A stretch of DNA of 64,000 nucleotides from Mermis nigrescens (Eukaryota > Nematoda > Enoplea > Mermithida > Mermithidae): positions 969,001 to 1,033,000 of the forward strand of contig JAVLUZ010000339.1 of the NCBI GenBank assembly GCA_036768485.1. The letters are read 5' to 3'. The notes beneath the pieces were generated by a model. It worked only from the letters and a program-made list of their open reading frames with translations, did not search any database and was not told where the DNA came from. Of the stretch, positions 1 to 12,900 are shown piece after piece. A program made the translations under genes and the position numbers. Numbering within the stretch: the stretch's first letter is position 1; every line of letters begins with the position of its first letter.

Positions 1-61
1 ACCCGGGTAGGACCTTGGATAAAAGAGAATGCAGTGAACATCGTTTATTTACGGTTGACAG

Positions 62-1918
62 CAGTGATCGTACAGGGTCAGATCTTCACCCCCGGTCGGG
101 GTCGGGGTCGGGTTGAAGATTAACAATTAACATTGCATGATTACATACCAATTTAAAAAGGATAAAAACGATACTTCACTTGCTTATAGAGAATACTAAT
201 AAAGCTGGTTAAGTTCAAGATTTTATTTTCATTCCAAGTTCAAACATGGTTTTAGCAATTTAGCATCACTTTCAATTTTAATCACTAATCGCTCTCGCTT
301 TTTCGCATTCTTCCACAGTTTTTTCTTAACGGTATTCTTTGGCGCACTGATTGTGAGGAGCCAACGGCGCGAAGCGCCAAAAATTTTCGAAATTTTTACC
401 GTTTTCATGTAGAATTTACGGCCTTTTTATTGACAAACAGTTCGTAAATCATAAGTGGCGCAGAGCACCAAGAAATTCAGTCATTTTTACCGCCCTTAAC
501 ATGTTGTATAGATATATGAATACTGAATACTAATAGTCTGACAGAGCAGAACAGGAAAACTACGAATTGTAAACTTAGTATGAAGATATTTTGACTGATC
601 CAGGCTTTTAAACGCAATGCTGGAGCTTTACAAAAAGAAAGACAATCATCGGCGGTGCTATACGCAGAAAAATTTTGACGTTTTTACTCTTTAAACTCAA
701 TTTATACCGCTTAAATCATACAGAAAAGATAAACTAATTGCGGCGCGAAGCGCCAGAAATTTTTAAAAATTCTTAATCCTTTTACCTTTTCTGTCCTCCT
801 AAATATCTCTTTGCACGTGTAAAACGAGATTGTACGGCTGGGGGTCTGGGGTGGCGCGCTCAAGCGCCCCCAACGGGGTCCGGGGCAGAACCCCGGAAAA
901 TTTTGTAAAAAAGCACTCTAATTTATTAGTAACGTTAAAATTTTCGAAAATCGGCAAAATCTCGGTTCTGGATTAAGCCCGAAAAAACTTAAAATTGATG
1001 AACTCCTACACTGCACAAAACTTCTCTGAAATGCCTTTTTCGACCTTTGCTAAGTGAGAGCAGCAACGGGTCGCAACCAATAAGTCATTGAAAGATGTAT
1101 CAATGAGAATTTTGTTCTTACCGTTTTCAGGCCCATTTGTGGCCTTCTTATTATAAATAGTTCAGAAAACAGAAAATGCGCAAAAACACAAGAAAATTTG
1201 GCCTTTCCTTTCATTTAAAATAGAATTATGCGTCCTTGTAAACAAAGATAAACAAAGCAGAGAATATAAAAATTGGTACGCAAACATTTTCGCACTTTTA
1301 CTATTATGTTCAACAAGCATGTGCAGTTTCATTCAATGAACTAATAGTGCATTAAATAATTAAAGTGATGCGAATCGCTAGATTATTTTAACAGATTCAA
1401 GCTTTTGAACTCATCGGATCTGTATAACAATAAATAATAATGACTCAGCGCGAAGCGCCGGAAAATTTTGACGTTTGTGCCTTTTTGAACTCAATGTTCT
1501 GGACTCATTGCGCCAGAAAGGTCAACATAATTTCTGAAAAATTTCGGGGGGGGTATGTGCCCCCACTGCCCCCCTGGCTACGCCTATGATTCCGTGTGTC
1601 AGTAATTTTGGCGCACTTTATGGTGATAAATATGCGAACATGTATGTAAGTGTTAAAAACATGGCGACTAGGCGTACATTTTATGAAATACCACAAGTGT
1701 CGAGTTTAACATATTCATTATGCTCGTGAATGAATCGTCCTTGTTCCGACTTTATTTGGTTTTTATACAATCCTGCCATGTACCAAAGAATAAAATGCTA
1801 TATTTCACCCCCGAAAAAAGATTCAACCCCAACTCGAAAAATCTTGCCCCCGTTCGGGGGTCGGGCTTAAGGCCGGGGTTTTCCGGGGTCGGGGTCAGGG
1901 TCTCCTGTACGATCACTG
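62..1918. mobile_element. hAT-like element with CAGTGATCGTACAGG inverted ends and GGGGTC tails
   Basis: The left end CAGTGATCGTACAGG at 62 and its reverse complement ending at 1918 are terminal inverted repeats. An exact 8-bp duplication GTTGACAG flanks them (54-61 and 1919-1926), as for hAT elements. Just inside each end lies a run of GGGGTC-type repeats (about 88-115 and 1850-1905). The interior holds an N4 copy and GGCGCGAAGCGCC hairpins but no transposase frame, so this copy is non-autonomous. Confidence 0.88.
330..1587 (+). mobile_element. N4-family element, split copy nested in the 62-1918 element
   Basis: Segments 390-530 and ~1090-1587 align by eye with the intact N4 copy at 2201-2861, including its right end GGCTACGCCTATG at 1587. 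About 560 bases in between (530-1090) are extra, suggesting another insertion. The left end was not located exactly. Confidence 0.6.
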
Positions 1919-2200
1919 GTTGACAGTGAGGTATAGGGCAAAGTGATATTTAAGCACTAAAATTATTGAAAAATTAATGCAAGATTAAATAGAATCAAGG
2001 CTTTAATCTGAAGAATTCGTATGCATTTAATGAAATTTAAGTCATTTTCATAATTCAAAGCAAAAAATTGTGAAGCAGGTTTTGTATCGTCATAGCGTCA
2101 TTAAAACATTTGAAGCAGGAAAACACATTGACGAAAAGCAATTTTGAAATCAATCAGAAATGAAAATTTATTCAAAAACAAGTCTTTCTGGAGCTAACTG

Positions 2201-2861
2201 CAGAGGCGTAGTCAGAATTTTGGTTCGAGGGCATAAACGTTTTCATGTAGAATTTACGGCCTTTCTATTGACAAACAGTTCGGAATTCATAAGTGGCGCA
2301 AAGTGCCAAGAAATTTAGTCATATTTTCCACCCTTAATAGTTTGTAGATGTATCAATGAAAATTTTGTTATTACCGTTTTCAGGCCCATTTATGACCTTC
2401 TTATTAACAAAAGTAGTTCAGAGAACAAGAAATGCGCAAAAACATAAGAAAATTTGGCCATTCCTTTTATTTAAAATAGGATTATGTGTCTTTGTAAAGA
2501 AAGACAAACGAAACAAAGAATAGACAAACTGGTACACAAAATACAAAAAAAGCAGAGAATAGACAAACTGGTACGCAATCATTTTCTTACTTTTACTATT
2601 AAGTTCAACAAGCATGCGCAGTTTCATTCAACGAACAAATAGTGCATTAAATTACTAAAGTGATGTGAAGTGCTGGATTATTTTAGCTGATTCAAGCTTT
2701 TAAATTCATTGGATCTATATAGCAATAAATAATAATGACTTGGCGCGAAGCGCCGGAAAATTTTGACGTTTTTGTCTTTTTGAACTCAATTTTCTGGACA
2801 CACATTAGTCCAACAAAAAAATCAACAATATTTCTCAAAAATTTTGGGGGCTACGCCTATG
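2201..2861 (+). mobile_element. N4-family hAT-like MITE, intact
   Basis: Ends CAGAGGCGTAG (2201) and CTACGCCTATG (to 2861) are inverted repeats. Flanks GCTAACTG (2193-2200) and GCTGACTG (2862-2869) match at 7 of 8 positions. It is 661 bp, non-coding, with one GGCGCGAAGCGCC hairpin near 2741. Confidence 0.82.
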
Positions 2862-3196
2862 GCTGACTGCATTTGGAACATCGATAGGCTTTGAATCAGG
2901 TCTAACTAAAACAGTTGCGCGCACGATGTGAATATTTACAATAGAGAATAAGACGGCACAAATAAAATAATTTACCTAAAGACCTGAATAATGGAATTTG
3001 CCCAAACCGTATGTGCGATATACTGTGACAATAGGAAATATTAAGAGACTAGCTTAATCAACAATATACGGTTGATTATATCAAATCACATTTACATTGT
3101 GATTCAATCGCACTTTAGAAGCAATACGTTTCTAGGTTTCTAATTCGATTCTTAGCACATATTGCAAAACTGCAGTGCTAATTTTCCATTTTATGT

Positions 3197-3300
3197 TAGG
3201 GATTCGGGTACCTGGGTATACCCGGGTACCCGTCGGGTACCCGGGTAGTAAAACTATTTTCTACCCGGGTACCCGTTCGGGTACCCGCGTGCAGCTCTAG
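3197..3300. mobile_element. Short hexamer-tail element built of GGGTACCC repeats
   Basis: Starts TAGGGATTCGGGTACC and ends GCGTGCAGCTCTAG, with repeated GGGTACCCG palindromes between. It resembles the two terminal regions of a larger element joined together. No clear target duplication; it abuts a SINE-like repeat on the right. Confidence 0.55.
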
Positions 3301-3420
3301 CTCGGACCGGTTCTCTTCAGTAGTTATATGTACTTCGTTATATGCGTTCATTTCCTGTTGCTCAAACATGCGCATCAGGTGTCAATAGATTACTGTAGTA
3401 GTATTTCGTTTTACCTAACA
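3301..3420 (-). repeat. Truncated SINE-like repeat (reverse)
   Basis: CTCGGACCGGTTCTCTT through CAGGTGTCAATAGATTACTG is the reverse complement of the segment at 10490-10600, which leads into a tRNA-like head. The tRNA-like part is missing here, cut off at the adjacent GGGTACCC element. Confidence 0.55.
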
Positions 3421-3737
3421 CTGGTATTGCTGCATTGCTATCATACATGCAACAGGGGCATGGGGATCGCCCATTCAAAGTCGGTCGTCCCCGTCCCCCC
3501 CTTAACTTGAAAAATGCTTGACCCCCCACGCTTTATTTAAAAAAAAATTGATTTTTGGCCGTTTTTTGGTTTTTTCGACGATTTTTGGCAAAAAATTGCG
3601 GAGGTGATTAACCCCATCTCTTCAACAATGGCTGGAGACCCCACTCGAAAGTTCGATCCGTTACTTACATATATGATTGTTATTCAAATTGTTCTCTTTC
3701 ATATTTGTTTACATTTTCGATCGATTTTTGATTTTAG

Positions 3738-3929
3738 CCGCCGTTGCTAAGAGCGACAACGAGTCGTCGCGGCCGGTTAGCGACTTGGAAGACGCCGACG
3801 ATTCGCTGGATCGCGGCTACACGTCGGACACCGAAGTGTACGCTTCGTCGACGGTTGCCAGCGTCGCGGTCGCCGGCGATTCGTCGCTAGCGAGCAGCGG
3901 CGAGTGGCTGTACGTCGTCGGAGGCGGAG
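3738..3929 (+). CDS. GBF1: GBF1 exon A (acidic linker, DRGYTSDTEVY)
   Basis: The acceptor is TTTTAG ending at 3737. The exon begins with two bases of a split codon and reads to GEWLYVVGGG. It is rich in Ser, Asp and Glu and is GC-rich compared with its flanks. The motif DRGYTSDTEVY closely resembles DRGYTSDSEVY of vertebrate GBF1. No GT donor in the right phase follows; the phase-matching donor is GCGAGT at 3930. Confidence 0.85.
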
Positions 3930-6900
3930 GCGAGTTTTTTCCCAATCAATTTTTTCTATTCACCTTAACCAAGACTTGTTATGTACGTTGGCGAAAGTAT
4001 TTAAAATTCGCTATTTGGGAGTTTGGCCATATACATGATTTTGGGAGGAGGGGTATTGGGGTTTTCACTCCTCCCCCAGAAAAATTTTCAGCCTCTTCCC
4101 AGATATTTTTTTACCCCTTAGAATTGGCGATTTTTCAAAAACGTTTCCAAAAATTTCCTGAAAATTCGTAGAAAAGGTGTTTTTTAAGCGGTTTAGATAT
4201 TCATTCGCTAAACGCGCTATACTCATATTTTGACTATATTTTGTTCAATTTTTAGACTTTTTTATTTTTTTAAATTTTTCATATTTTATGCTCTAGAAAG
4301 ATAGACCATTGTCAGAAACGTTGAAAGATGATGTTTTGACGCGTACCCAACATTTTTCGGCCTGAAAAACAGGCACACTAGCTTTGAGGGGAATATGGGG
4401 GGTCCGAACCCCCCGAAAAAAATTCAGGAAAATGAGAAAAATATGACTTTTTAAACGTTATTTTGTGCTATTTTTGGCTTTTTTGTGCTTAGTCCCCCCA
4501 AAATTGGTGTTGCCTTCCCCCAAATAGGACGGCCAGCTACGTATCTGCTGAAAAATGCACCTAAAAATTGCACCCTCCCTCCAGGATTCCCAAGGTTTTG
4601 CATGTCTGTCTGATTTTGGCCCTATGCTTTTTTGTTTTTCTTCAATACATATTTTATGGGCATTAATTTTATTTTTATTGTAACTTTTAGGCGAAGTCTC
4701 AAAAACAATGCCTATCGAAGCTACCGGTGTAAACAGTCCTGGACGACGCCACCGAACGCGTCCTAAAATTCGCGACCCAGCGGCTTTCATTCAATGTTGT
4801 GATACTTTGGCTTTTTGGATACGCGACGCTGTTGATTTATTAACAATGCAAAATATCGACTTGTGCATAAGGTACCTATTATTCATACGTGGGCAGCACC
4901 AAAATTCTGGGGGGTGCAAGATTTTTCAAAGGTAAAAAATGGCCCTGAAAATGGTGGCATGGTAAAAAACACCAAAGCACTATCCATTGGCATCAAAAAA
5001 TTGCGAAACAACAAAAAAATTCGAAAATTGAATTCTGGGGGGTATTTTTGTTTCTCGGGGGGGGGGTGCATACCCCCCAACCCCCACGCTCAGGTGTTCT
5101 ATTATTCGATTAATTAATTCTTTTGGTTTCCACCTCGCTTATAATTTTTTTTAAGATGCCTCCGGACTTTTGTCGACGCGAGCGTCGACGCCGCCGCTCA
5201 ACGCTATGGCGCGTCGTCGACGTCGGGCGGCAAAAAGCCGCCGCCGTCGTTGCGCAGCGACAAAGGCAACGCGTCACGTCGCAAATCGACGCCGGCGGCG
5301 ACGTCCGAATCGTTGGACGAAACGGCTTTGCTGCTCATCGATTTAGCTTACGTTTTGCACGTTAAATCTGCCCAGGTGTACTGTGCGAACGGCGATGATT
5401 CGCAGGATGTGCAGGCGGTATGGCGCGAATGCTGGCTTCCGGTCTTGCAGGTTCGCTCGTGTTATTTATTTACACATATTATATACAGGCCCGTATCCAT
5501 GCATAATCTGGACTTTTTTCCAATCCCCCAAGAATTTTCGGTTTTTACACAAAATCACCTACCTTTCGAGCGTTTTTACCAATTTTTTGACTTTGAAGTA
5601 TCAAATTTTTGGCGCTTTGCGCCATATACTTATTTTTGGCTATATTTTGTTCAATTGATTTGATTTCTTTCAAATTTTTTCAATGTTTTCCGTCCTGAAA
5701 ACGGAGCATCGTCAGAAATGCCAAAAATGCTGTTTTTGACGCATACCCATCGTTTCGAGCCCAAAAAGGCACTTTAAGGAAAAATGTTTGGTTTCAGCCC
5801 CTCTCCTTTCTCCAGAATTCGTACACTAAGCGTGTTTGCTCATATTCAGAATCCGCCTTAGGCAGTGTGGTTCCTTAGCACGTATATTGTATATTATATT
5901 TGGGGGTTCTGAATTCTCAATCTCCCTAACGCGCAAAAAAGTTTTTCACCCCCAGATTTTTCGATTTTCCTAAAAACTTCAAAAAGTACTCTGCTTAAGG
6001 CGTTTTTAACAACTTTTTTATTTCAAAATATACAATTAAGAAATTGCATTCTCGCAAATGTAAGAAAGTTGTGTTTCTGACGCGTACTCGTCGTTTTTGA
6101 ATTCGAAAAAGTTGACCTCTCCATACAGAAATTTTTTCGACCTCTCGAAATTCCCATGCTTTGTATGTACAAACATACATACGTAACATATGTATGTTCT
6201 GACTTGTGCTTTACACCTACATCACATCTTTGCTACTTTGGAATGTTTTCTTCGGCCGTAAGTGCTCGTCATGAAATTTGACGCGTCATTATTATCAGAT
6301 TAATAGTAAGAAATCGGCAATACGAGAAAGAAGCAAGAAAGAAGAAAGAAATGAGGAGAAAAATAAATAAATAGATAAATAAAAAAGTGCGCCGCGTTTT
6401 GTCCATTATTCTCTATCAACTTTTTTTCGTCGCAGCATATTATCCTATATTATGCCGTTAATGCGACGCGCGCTTCCTTTTTGTTGACGCTATGAATAGC
6501 TCAATAGATCCGTTTGCGTTGCCGCTTCAGCGGCATAGAAGAGGATAATGTAACTTGGCAACCTGCCAACCACGTTAATTGGTTAGCAAAATTTTACCCG
6601 CACCGGTTTCCCGGATCTTCCGCTTTGACACGCGTGTGTAGTCCTAATCAACTACTCGGGCTCTTGCTCACTTCTGCGCAATGTATTCATTAAGAATATG
6701 CTTCATTGCAACATCAACCCCATGGGTTTAACACCAAGATATACTGTTTCCATTGAACCGTAGCATCCCTGCTACTATATGCTGTAATAGTAAAGAAACA
6801 ACAATTTGAGAAGAGAATAATAGACAAAACTCGGCGCTCGCGACGCACCATCTATTATTAATTTGACACTGATGGTGCGTCAACTATTTCTCTTAAATTT

Positions 6901-9900
6901 TTATCGATCATATGTTTTATTTTATCATCATATAATTATTTATACTAGCTTTTTTATCCCGCCTATCAAGTTTTTTGAATTTGGCTAATTTTTTTAGATT
7001 TTGGCTCACGCGTGTTCTGATAGAAGACGACGCGTGCGTTTGTCGGCTCTGACTTATTTGCAAAGGGCTCTTTTGATGCAGAATCTGCGACTGCTGTCAT
7101 CGATTCAGTGGCAGCAATGTTGCTATCACGTGTTGTTTCCTTTGCTGGCTGCGCTTCTCAATGAAAAAGACGCCAGTTCGCACGGCGGTCAGTCGACGAA
7201 TATTTTTTGTTTTTGTCTAGTTTTTCTTCAAATTTTTAATATGGGTCTGCTTTTCAGCGAGTCATAATGTAAATTTTCATTCTCGACTCGACATAACCAC
7301 ACATGGGCGTGGGGGAGGCGGTTTGCCGGGTTTAGACCGCCCCCCCCGAAAATCAGATAGAATCCCTTAAAATCGATAGGCCCCCAGAATTAAAGTTTTT
7401 TGCATATTTTATCGGAATTTCGCCACTTTTATATCCCACCCAGACCACCCCAGAATTTGGTCGCTCCCATGTATGAACATTACCGATACATGCATATGTA
7501 TAAAATGAGAATTCAGGATTGCCCCCAAAATTTTTTTCTAATAAAAATGATGAGAAAATAATTAAATTGAATAATATATGTACAAATGTACGTGCAGTAC
7601 TATGTATGTCGTAAAGAATACTAAGCCTTCAATTTGTACATATCTGATAGTTCAAGTCATTCCATCGTTCTTATGATTTGTTTTCATGTAACGAATGTAA
7701 GCTTTTTAACCGGTTATGAGTGGGGGTGGGGAAAGCATGTATCTCTGGGCGGACCTCCCCCCAAAAAAATTCAGCAGAATCGGAAAAATAGGACTTTTTA
7801 AACGTTATTTTGTGCTATTTTCGGCCCTGTTGGGCTTAGTCCCCCTCCCCAAATTGATGTTGGTCCCCCCCAACTAGGACGGCCAGCGTGCTTGGGACGA
7901 GGTGGGTAAGGAACGACAAAAATATCTAAAAGATGAACATAAGCTTATCACTTTAGCGTTATAATTAGCCGTTAACATTAATTGAATAACCTTCCCCCAC
8001 CTACCCTCCCCCCAACTCGGTTTACCCGCCTCTCGGACGTGTGCATGTTTGATGCAATTCACTTACTTTATTGGCACCAGAAAGCCTTGCTTTTCCGCCT
8101 GAAAAAATACTTTTTTGCATGTGCATAACAAAGGTTTTACGGCCCACACAAAAGTTAAGGAGCAGAAGGCATGGCGATTTTGACTGCACTATCCAATTTT
8201 TTCTAATAGAAATTCTGAAAATATTTCGTTTTTGGAAAATATTTATGTAATTGTATTTTTAATATTTTTTCACTGATTTTTCAAAAAATCAAAAAAATTT
8301 CAGACGCAATCTCTACATAAGAAAGGATTCTAATTAAACTAGCACATCAGGCACGAAGCGCGAATTTTTGACGCTATGTAGTTCGATCCATACCTGGGCG
8401 TGGGGGTCTGGGGGTATGCACCCTTCCAGAAACCAAAATACCCTCTAGAATTAAATTTTCGAAAAAAAAATTTCGCAATTTTTTGATGCCAATGGATAGT
8501 GCTCGATGAGAAACGTTGAAAAATGGTGTTTTTTCGCCATACCACCATTTTTAAGGCCATTTTTTGACCTTTGAAAAAATCTTGCACTCCCCCCTAGAAC
8601 TTAGGGGCCGCCCGCCCATGGTTTGGTCTGTTTTGGAAAAAATGAATTGCGCATACCACTTCAAAATTTTGGTTGGGGATGGTAAATAACCCTTTTTAGG
8701 CTAAAAACGGTCTAAAACGTTAGTTTTTTTCCAGAAGGTTCATAGATTTGCAAGGTCAGGGCAGTCAGGAAGGGATGAAATCCAAGGTTTTTTACTACAA
8801 TTAGCTGACTTTAGTAGGAAAATTAGGTCGAAATCGCATGGAAATACACTATTTTTGGATGAAATCACTCAACATTATTTAATTTCGAACCTTCAGCGGG
8901 AGATTTACCTTCTTCTCACCTCTCAGTTTGTGCACGTGGAAGGGGTTAGAAAAATCTTAGGCATTGGCAGGAAGGTGGGAGGTAAAAAAGGCCTTCGATT
9001 TCCGGCCAAAAAATGGCAAAAGAGCACCAAAAATGCCGGAAAATTCATGTTTTTGCAAAAAATCATGAGGGGTGTAAACTTTTTGACCTCTTGGGGATGG
9101 GGAGCAGGCACGTATCTCTGGGGAATTGGGGTTCGTACCCCCAGAATTCAAAAATCGAAAAAATAGGACTTTTTAAACATCATTTTATGCTATTTTTGGC
9201 CTTTTTGGTTTAGTGCCTCCATAATTGGTGTTGGTCCCCCCAAATAGGACGGCCAGCTACGTGCCTTTAGGGGATGACCAAGTTTGGGTGGGGGATACCC
9301 CATCCTGCACTTATGTCACCCACCCGTCAAGACATTTACGGATCTGCCACACTGACGGCGTATTTGATTCGATTTTAGGGCGTAAATCGCCAAAAAATGT
9401 CTCACGAACCCTCAACGCGTCCGATCCTATGACCCCGACTCATCAGGTCAACACGGGGTTGGACGAGGCCCGAGTCCGAGCCACCACCTTGACCAGCAAA
9501 GTCTTTCTACAACACTTGGGGCCGTTGTCTTCGAATCCGCAACGCGAGCATTTTGTCCATTTATGGCTCGACTTGCTCGATTTCATGGCTCGCTTTTTGG
9601 CCCTGGACCATTCGGATCTGAACGAATCTATCCCCGAATCCGTAAAAAATATGTTATTGGTTTTGCACACGGCTCGGTTATTTCAGCCGCGCGACGACAG
9701 TCGCTTGTGCGAACGGACGCGCGAGAAATTGTCGCATTTTCTGCCCGATTTAATCGCGATGGTCAACGTGGAAGGAGGCGTGACCAACGATGACGTCACA
9801 TCAAGTGAGTTTGTTTTACAGGAGGTCCACACCGAATCATGTTTTTGTAACATGGCAACCTGCCAACCAGGTGACTGAGCAAAACTACCCACACCGGTTT

Positions 9901-12900
9901 CCCCGATCTTAGCTCTGGCACGCGTGTGTAGTACTAACCTACTACTCGGGCTCTTGCTCGCTTCTGCGCAATATATTCATTAACAACATGTTTCACTAAA
10001 ACATCAACCCCACTGGTTTAACACCAAAATATATTATTTCTATTGATCTGTAGCTTCCCAGCCACATTTTTTGTTCGAATCATGTTTTGGGCTAAGAGAT
10101 TAATGCGATATTCGCTGATCGAAACGTTGCTTTTGCATTTACAGTTCGCGTCAACAAATTTTAAACAATTAACTGTCCTTAAAGTCCTCTTAGGGGTTTC
10201 TTCGTATGTTTTACATCGCTGCGCTGAAACATATGACGGCTTCCTATGCTGTAACATTAGCAACTCCATCCTTAAGCGACCTTTAAGGAATGTTAATTGT
10301 TCAAATTTCGTGGCGAGAACTGTACAATTAGACAAGCACGTGTGAGGGGATTGGTGGGGACGTTGGACCCAAAAAAAAGAATAAGGGAAATTTTCTGGGG
10401 AAAATAAGAAATTTTTTGGGGAAAATGAGACAAAATGAAGGTCAAAAATTGATGCAAATTTGAAATATCTCATGAATTATTGTCCAATACAATGACATCG
10501 TATCACAGTAAACCATTAACACCTGATGCGCACGTTAGAACAGAAATATAACGTATATAATGAAGAGAGCTATTATACTAAGGGAACCGGTCCGAGCTCA
10601 GCACGTAAAACTGCTAAGCAGGCACTTAGCTGACCGTCCTATTTCGGGGGACCAACACCAATTAGGGGTCTAAGTCAGAAACAGCACAAAATAACGTGTG
10701 AAAAGACCTATTTTTCCGTTTTTTTCTGAATTTTTGGGGGTCCGGACCCCCCATTCTCCCCACAGTTACATGCCTGCTGCTAAGTGAGGAGTCAGCGCTG
10801 ACAAAGGCTATTGGGTTCGCCCAATAGCACCGGTTTTATATACGTGTATGCGCGTTAATATATTCGCTGCACAACTCATATGTATAAGACAGACAGCTCA
10901 GTCCGAGCTGGTGACTCTTAACGAACACATGGTCAGCCCATTAAGTGGGTAAGTGTATATTGATCTCAATGTATAGTACCTATTATTATAAAGGGCTCGA
11001 CAGACGCGCAAATAGGCATGCGGAGTAACCTAGTATGAAAAAGTATATTATAATATCACGATTATTATATATTGACCACTACCGGGCGTGACATAATGTA
11101 GTTTTATCGAGTACTAAAAAGCGCAATTTTCGACCCCCTTCCTTTATCGGCCGTGTTATGCATCTATGCATGCATGCCTGCAACTTTTTGCTCATTTTTT
11201 TCTAGCACTGAAATTACAGTAAACAAATATTGACTGAAAATCTAAAATTTTTACGTTTACATACTATGTTTTTTATTTAGCGTTGATATAATGACCAAAA
11301 TATGCTTGCATGTCTGCCTGATCATTGTACGATCCATACAAGAGCATGGGATGAGAGGGGGTATAACTCCCCTGAACTCTGAAAAACTGATAGTTATACA
11401 GCCTTGACCGAAAAAACATTGCTATATATATGCTTTTTTTAGGCTCAGAAAATTCGCTTTATAGCATTTTTGGGCTCAGAAAACTAGCTATATAGCTTCT
11501 TTGGACTCAGAAACTTACCATTTGAGCTCAGAAATGCTATATAGTTGTCTTCTGAGCTTCAATAGGATATATAGATATTTTCGTGACTCAAAAAGGCTAA
11601 ATATGTCGCTATGTTTAGTCAGAAAAGGCTAATAGCTATGTTGGCGAGTCCAAAAAGGCTGTATATGTAGCTAGTTTTCTGAGCCCAAAAAGGCTGCGTA
11701 ACAGTTTTTACGAAGCACTTAACTGTCTACCAATTTTTGTACCAATTTTTTAGTTTTAACCCTCCCCCTCTGTAAGTTTGACCTTGCGCATATATGGTAC
11801 GATCGCACACAGACGGGTGACGCAGAAAGACATTTCGAAGCGGATAATTTCAGCATAGAAATGATTTTAATGCACGTTGAAAATTTTTTAAGTTTTTCGC
11901 TTTGGGAAACACTTGTGCGAAAAAAGGAATTTTTTGACGAGTCTTGCATCTGTGTTTCATTTCCTGCTTATATGTAGGTACTTGAAATTTGCATTATTTT
12001 GCATAAACATGTAGATAGTCGTGATAAATAATTAAAGTCAGTCATACTTATTTTTTTTATAAAAGCTACCTTTTTTCTCAAGATTTGCTGAATAATTTGC
12101 TTCTCTTAGCTTTTCATTTAAAAAATTAAGCCACTCGTTCAGGTATCGAATATTAGCGTTTTTATTTATATTAGTCAAGAAAGCAAGGTTTTCTTTATTT
12201 TGCGCCATGCAGACGAGAGATCCGGAGCGCAAACGAGAATTTTCTCTCCTTTGCGCTAGTGCAAATGAGAATGTAGAAAATGGTGCGGAATAGATTTTCC
12301 TTATCACTATTGCAAATGAGGTAGTAACAACAAATGTCGGTAAAAAAACAAATAAAAAAATGAAATGAATGAGTATTGAAAATAACAAATCAAAAAAGCC
12401 CTGCAAGGAAGTAACAAGTGTCGGTCACAGCGTTCTAAATTTTTTTAATCGTATGCATTCCTTATTTCATTTTCTCTGCATATTGGATATTTTTTGATTT
12501 TTGTAATAATAATTATTATTATTTATTACACTTTGATAATTCTAAATTTATTCGCATTTTCAAACGATAAGCTAGATTCGGAAGATTTATCGATTGAACG
12601 GAAGGACGACTACACTGGCGCGAACCTTGTTGCTAGAGATATGGAGCGCTCAATTGTGGATGAAGGGATTGGCGAAATGCCAACAAAAATTATGGCTCAT
12701 CGTGATGACGTCATAAATGTCGGAAGGCAACCTGGATTCAGTTGTCAAACTGATGGTCTGGAAACAAAACCAATCGCTAATTTTAGCATGTATAAAGATA
12801 ACGGAGTTTACACCAGCAGCGCATTGAACAGAGTGGTAATTTAAACTTTTAAATAATGGTCACTTCTATACTGGTTACATGACATATACGTAATGCTACA

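Noticed and set aside
3677..4171. 164-residue open frame taken as one gene
   Set aside because: Only 3738-3929 is a real exon. The rest reads through the intron into an N3 transposon.
12038..12406. - strand open frame, hydrophobic
   Set aside because: Low-complexity Phe/Leu-rich translation of T-rich intron sequence.
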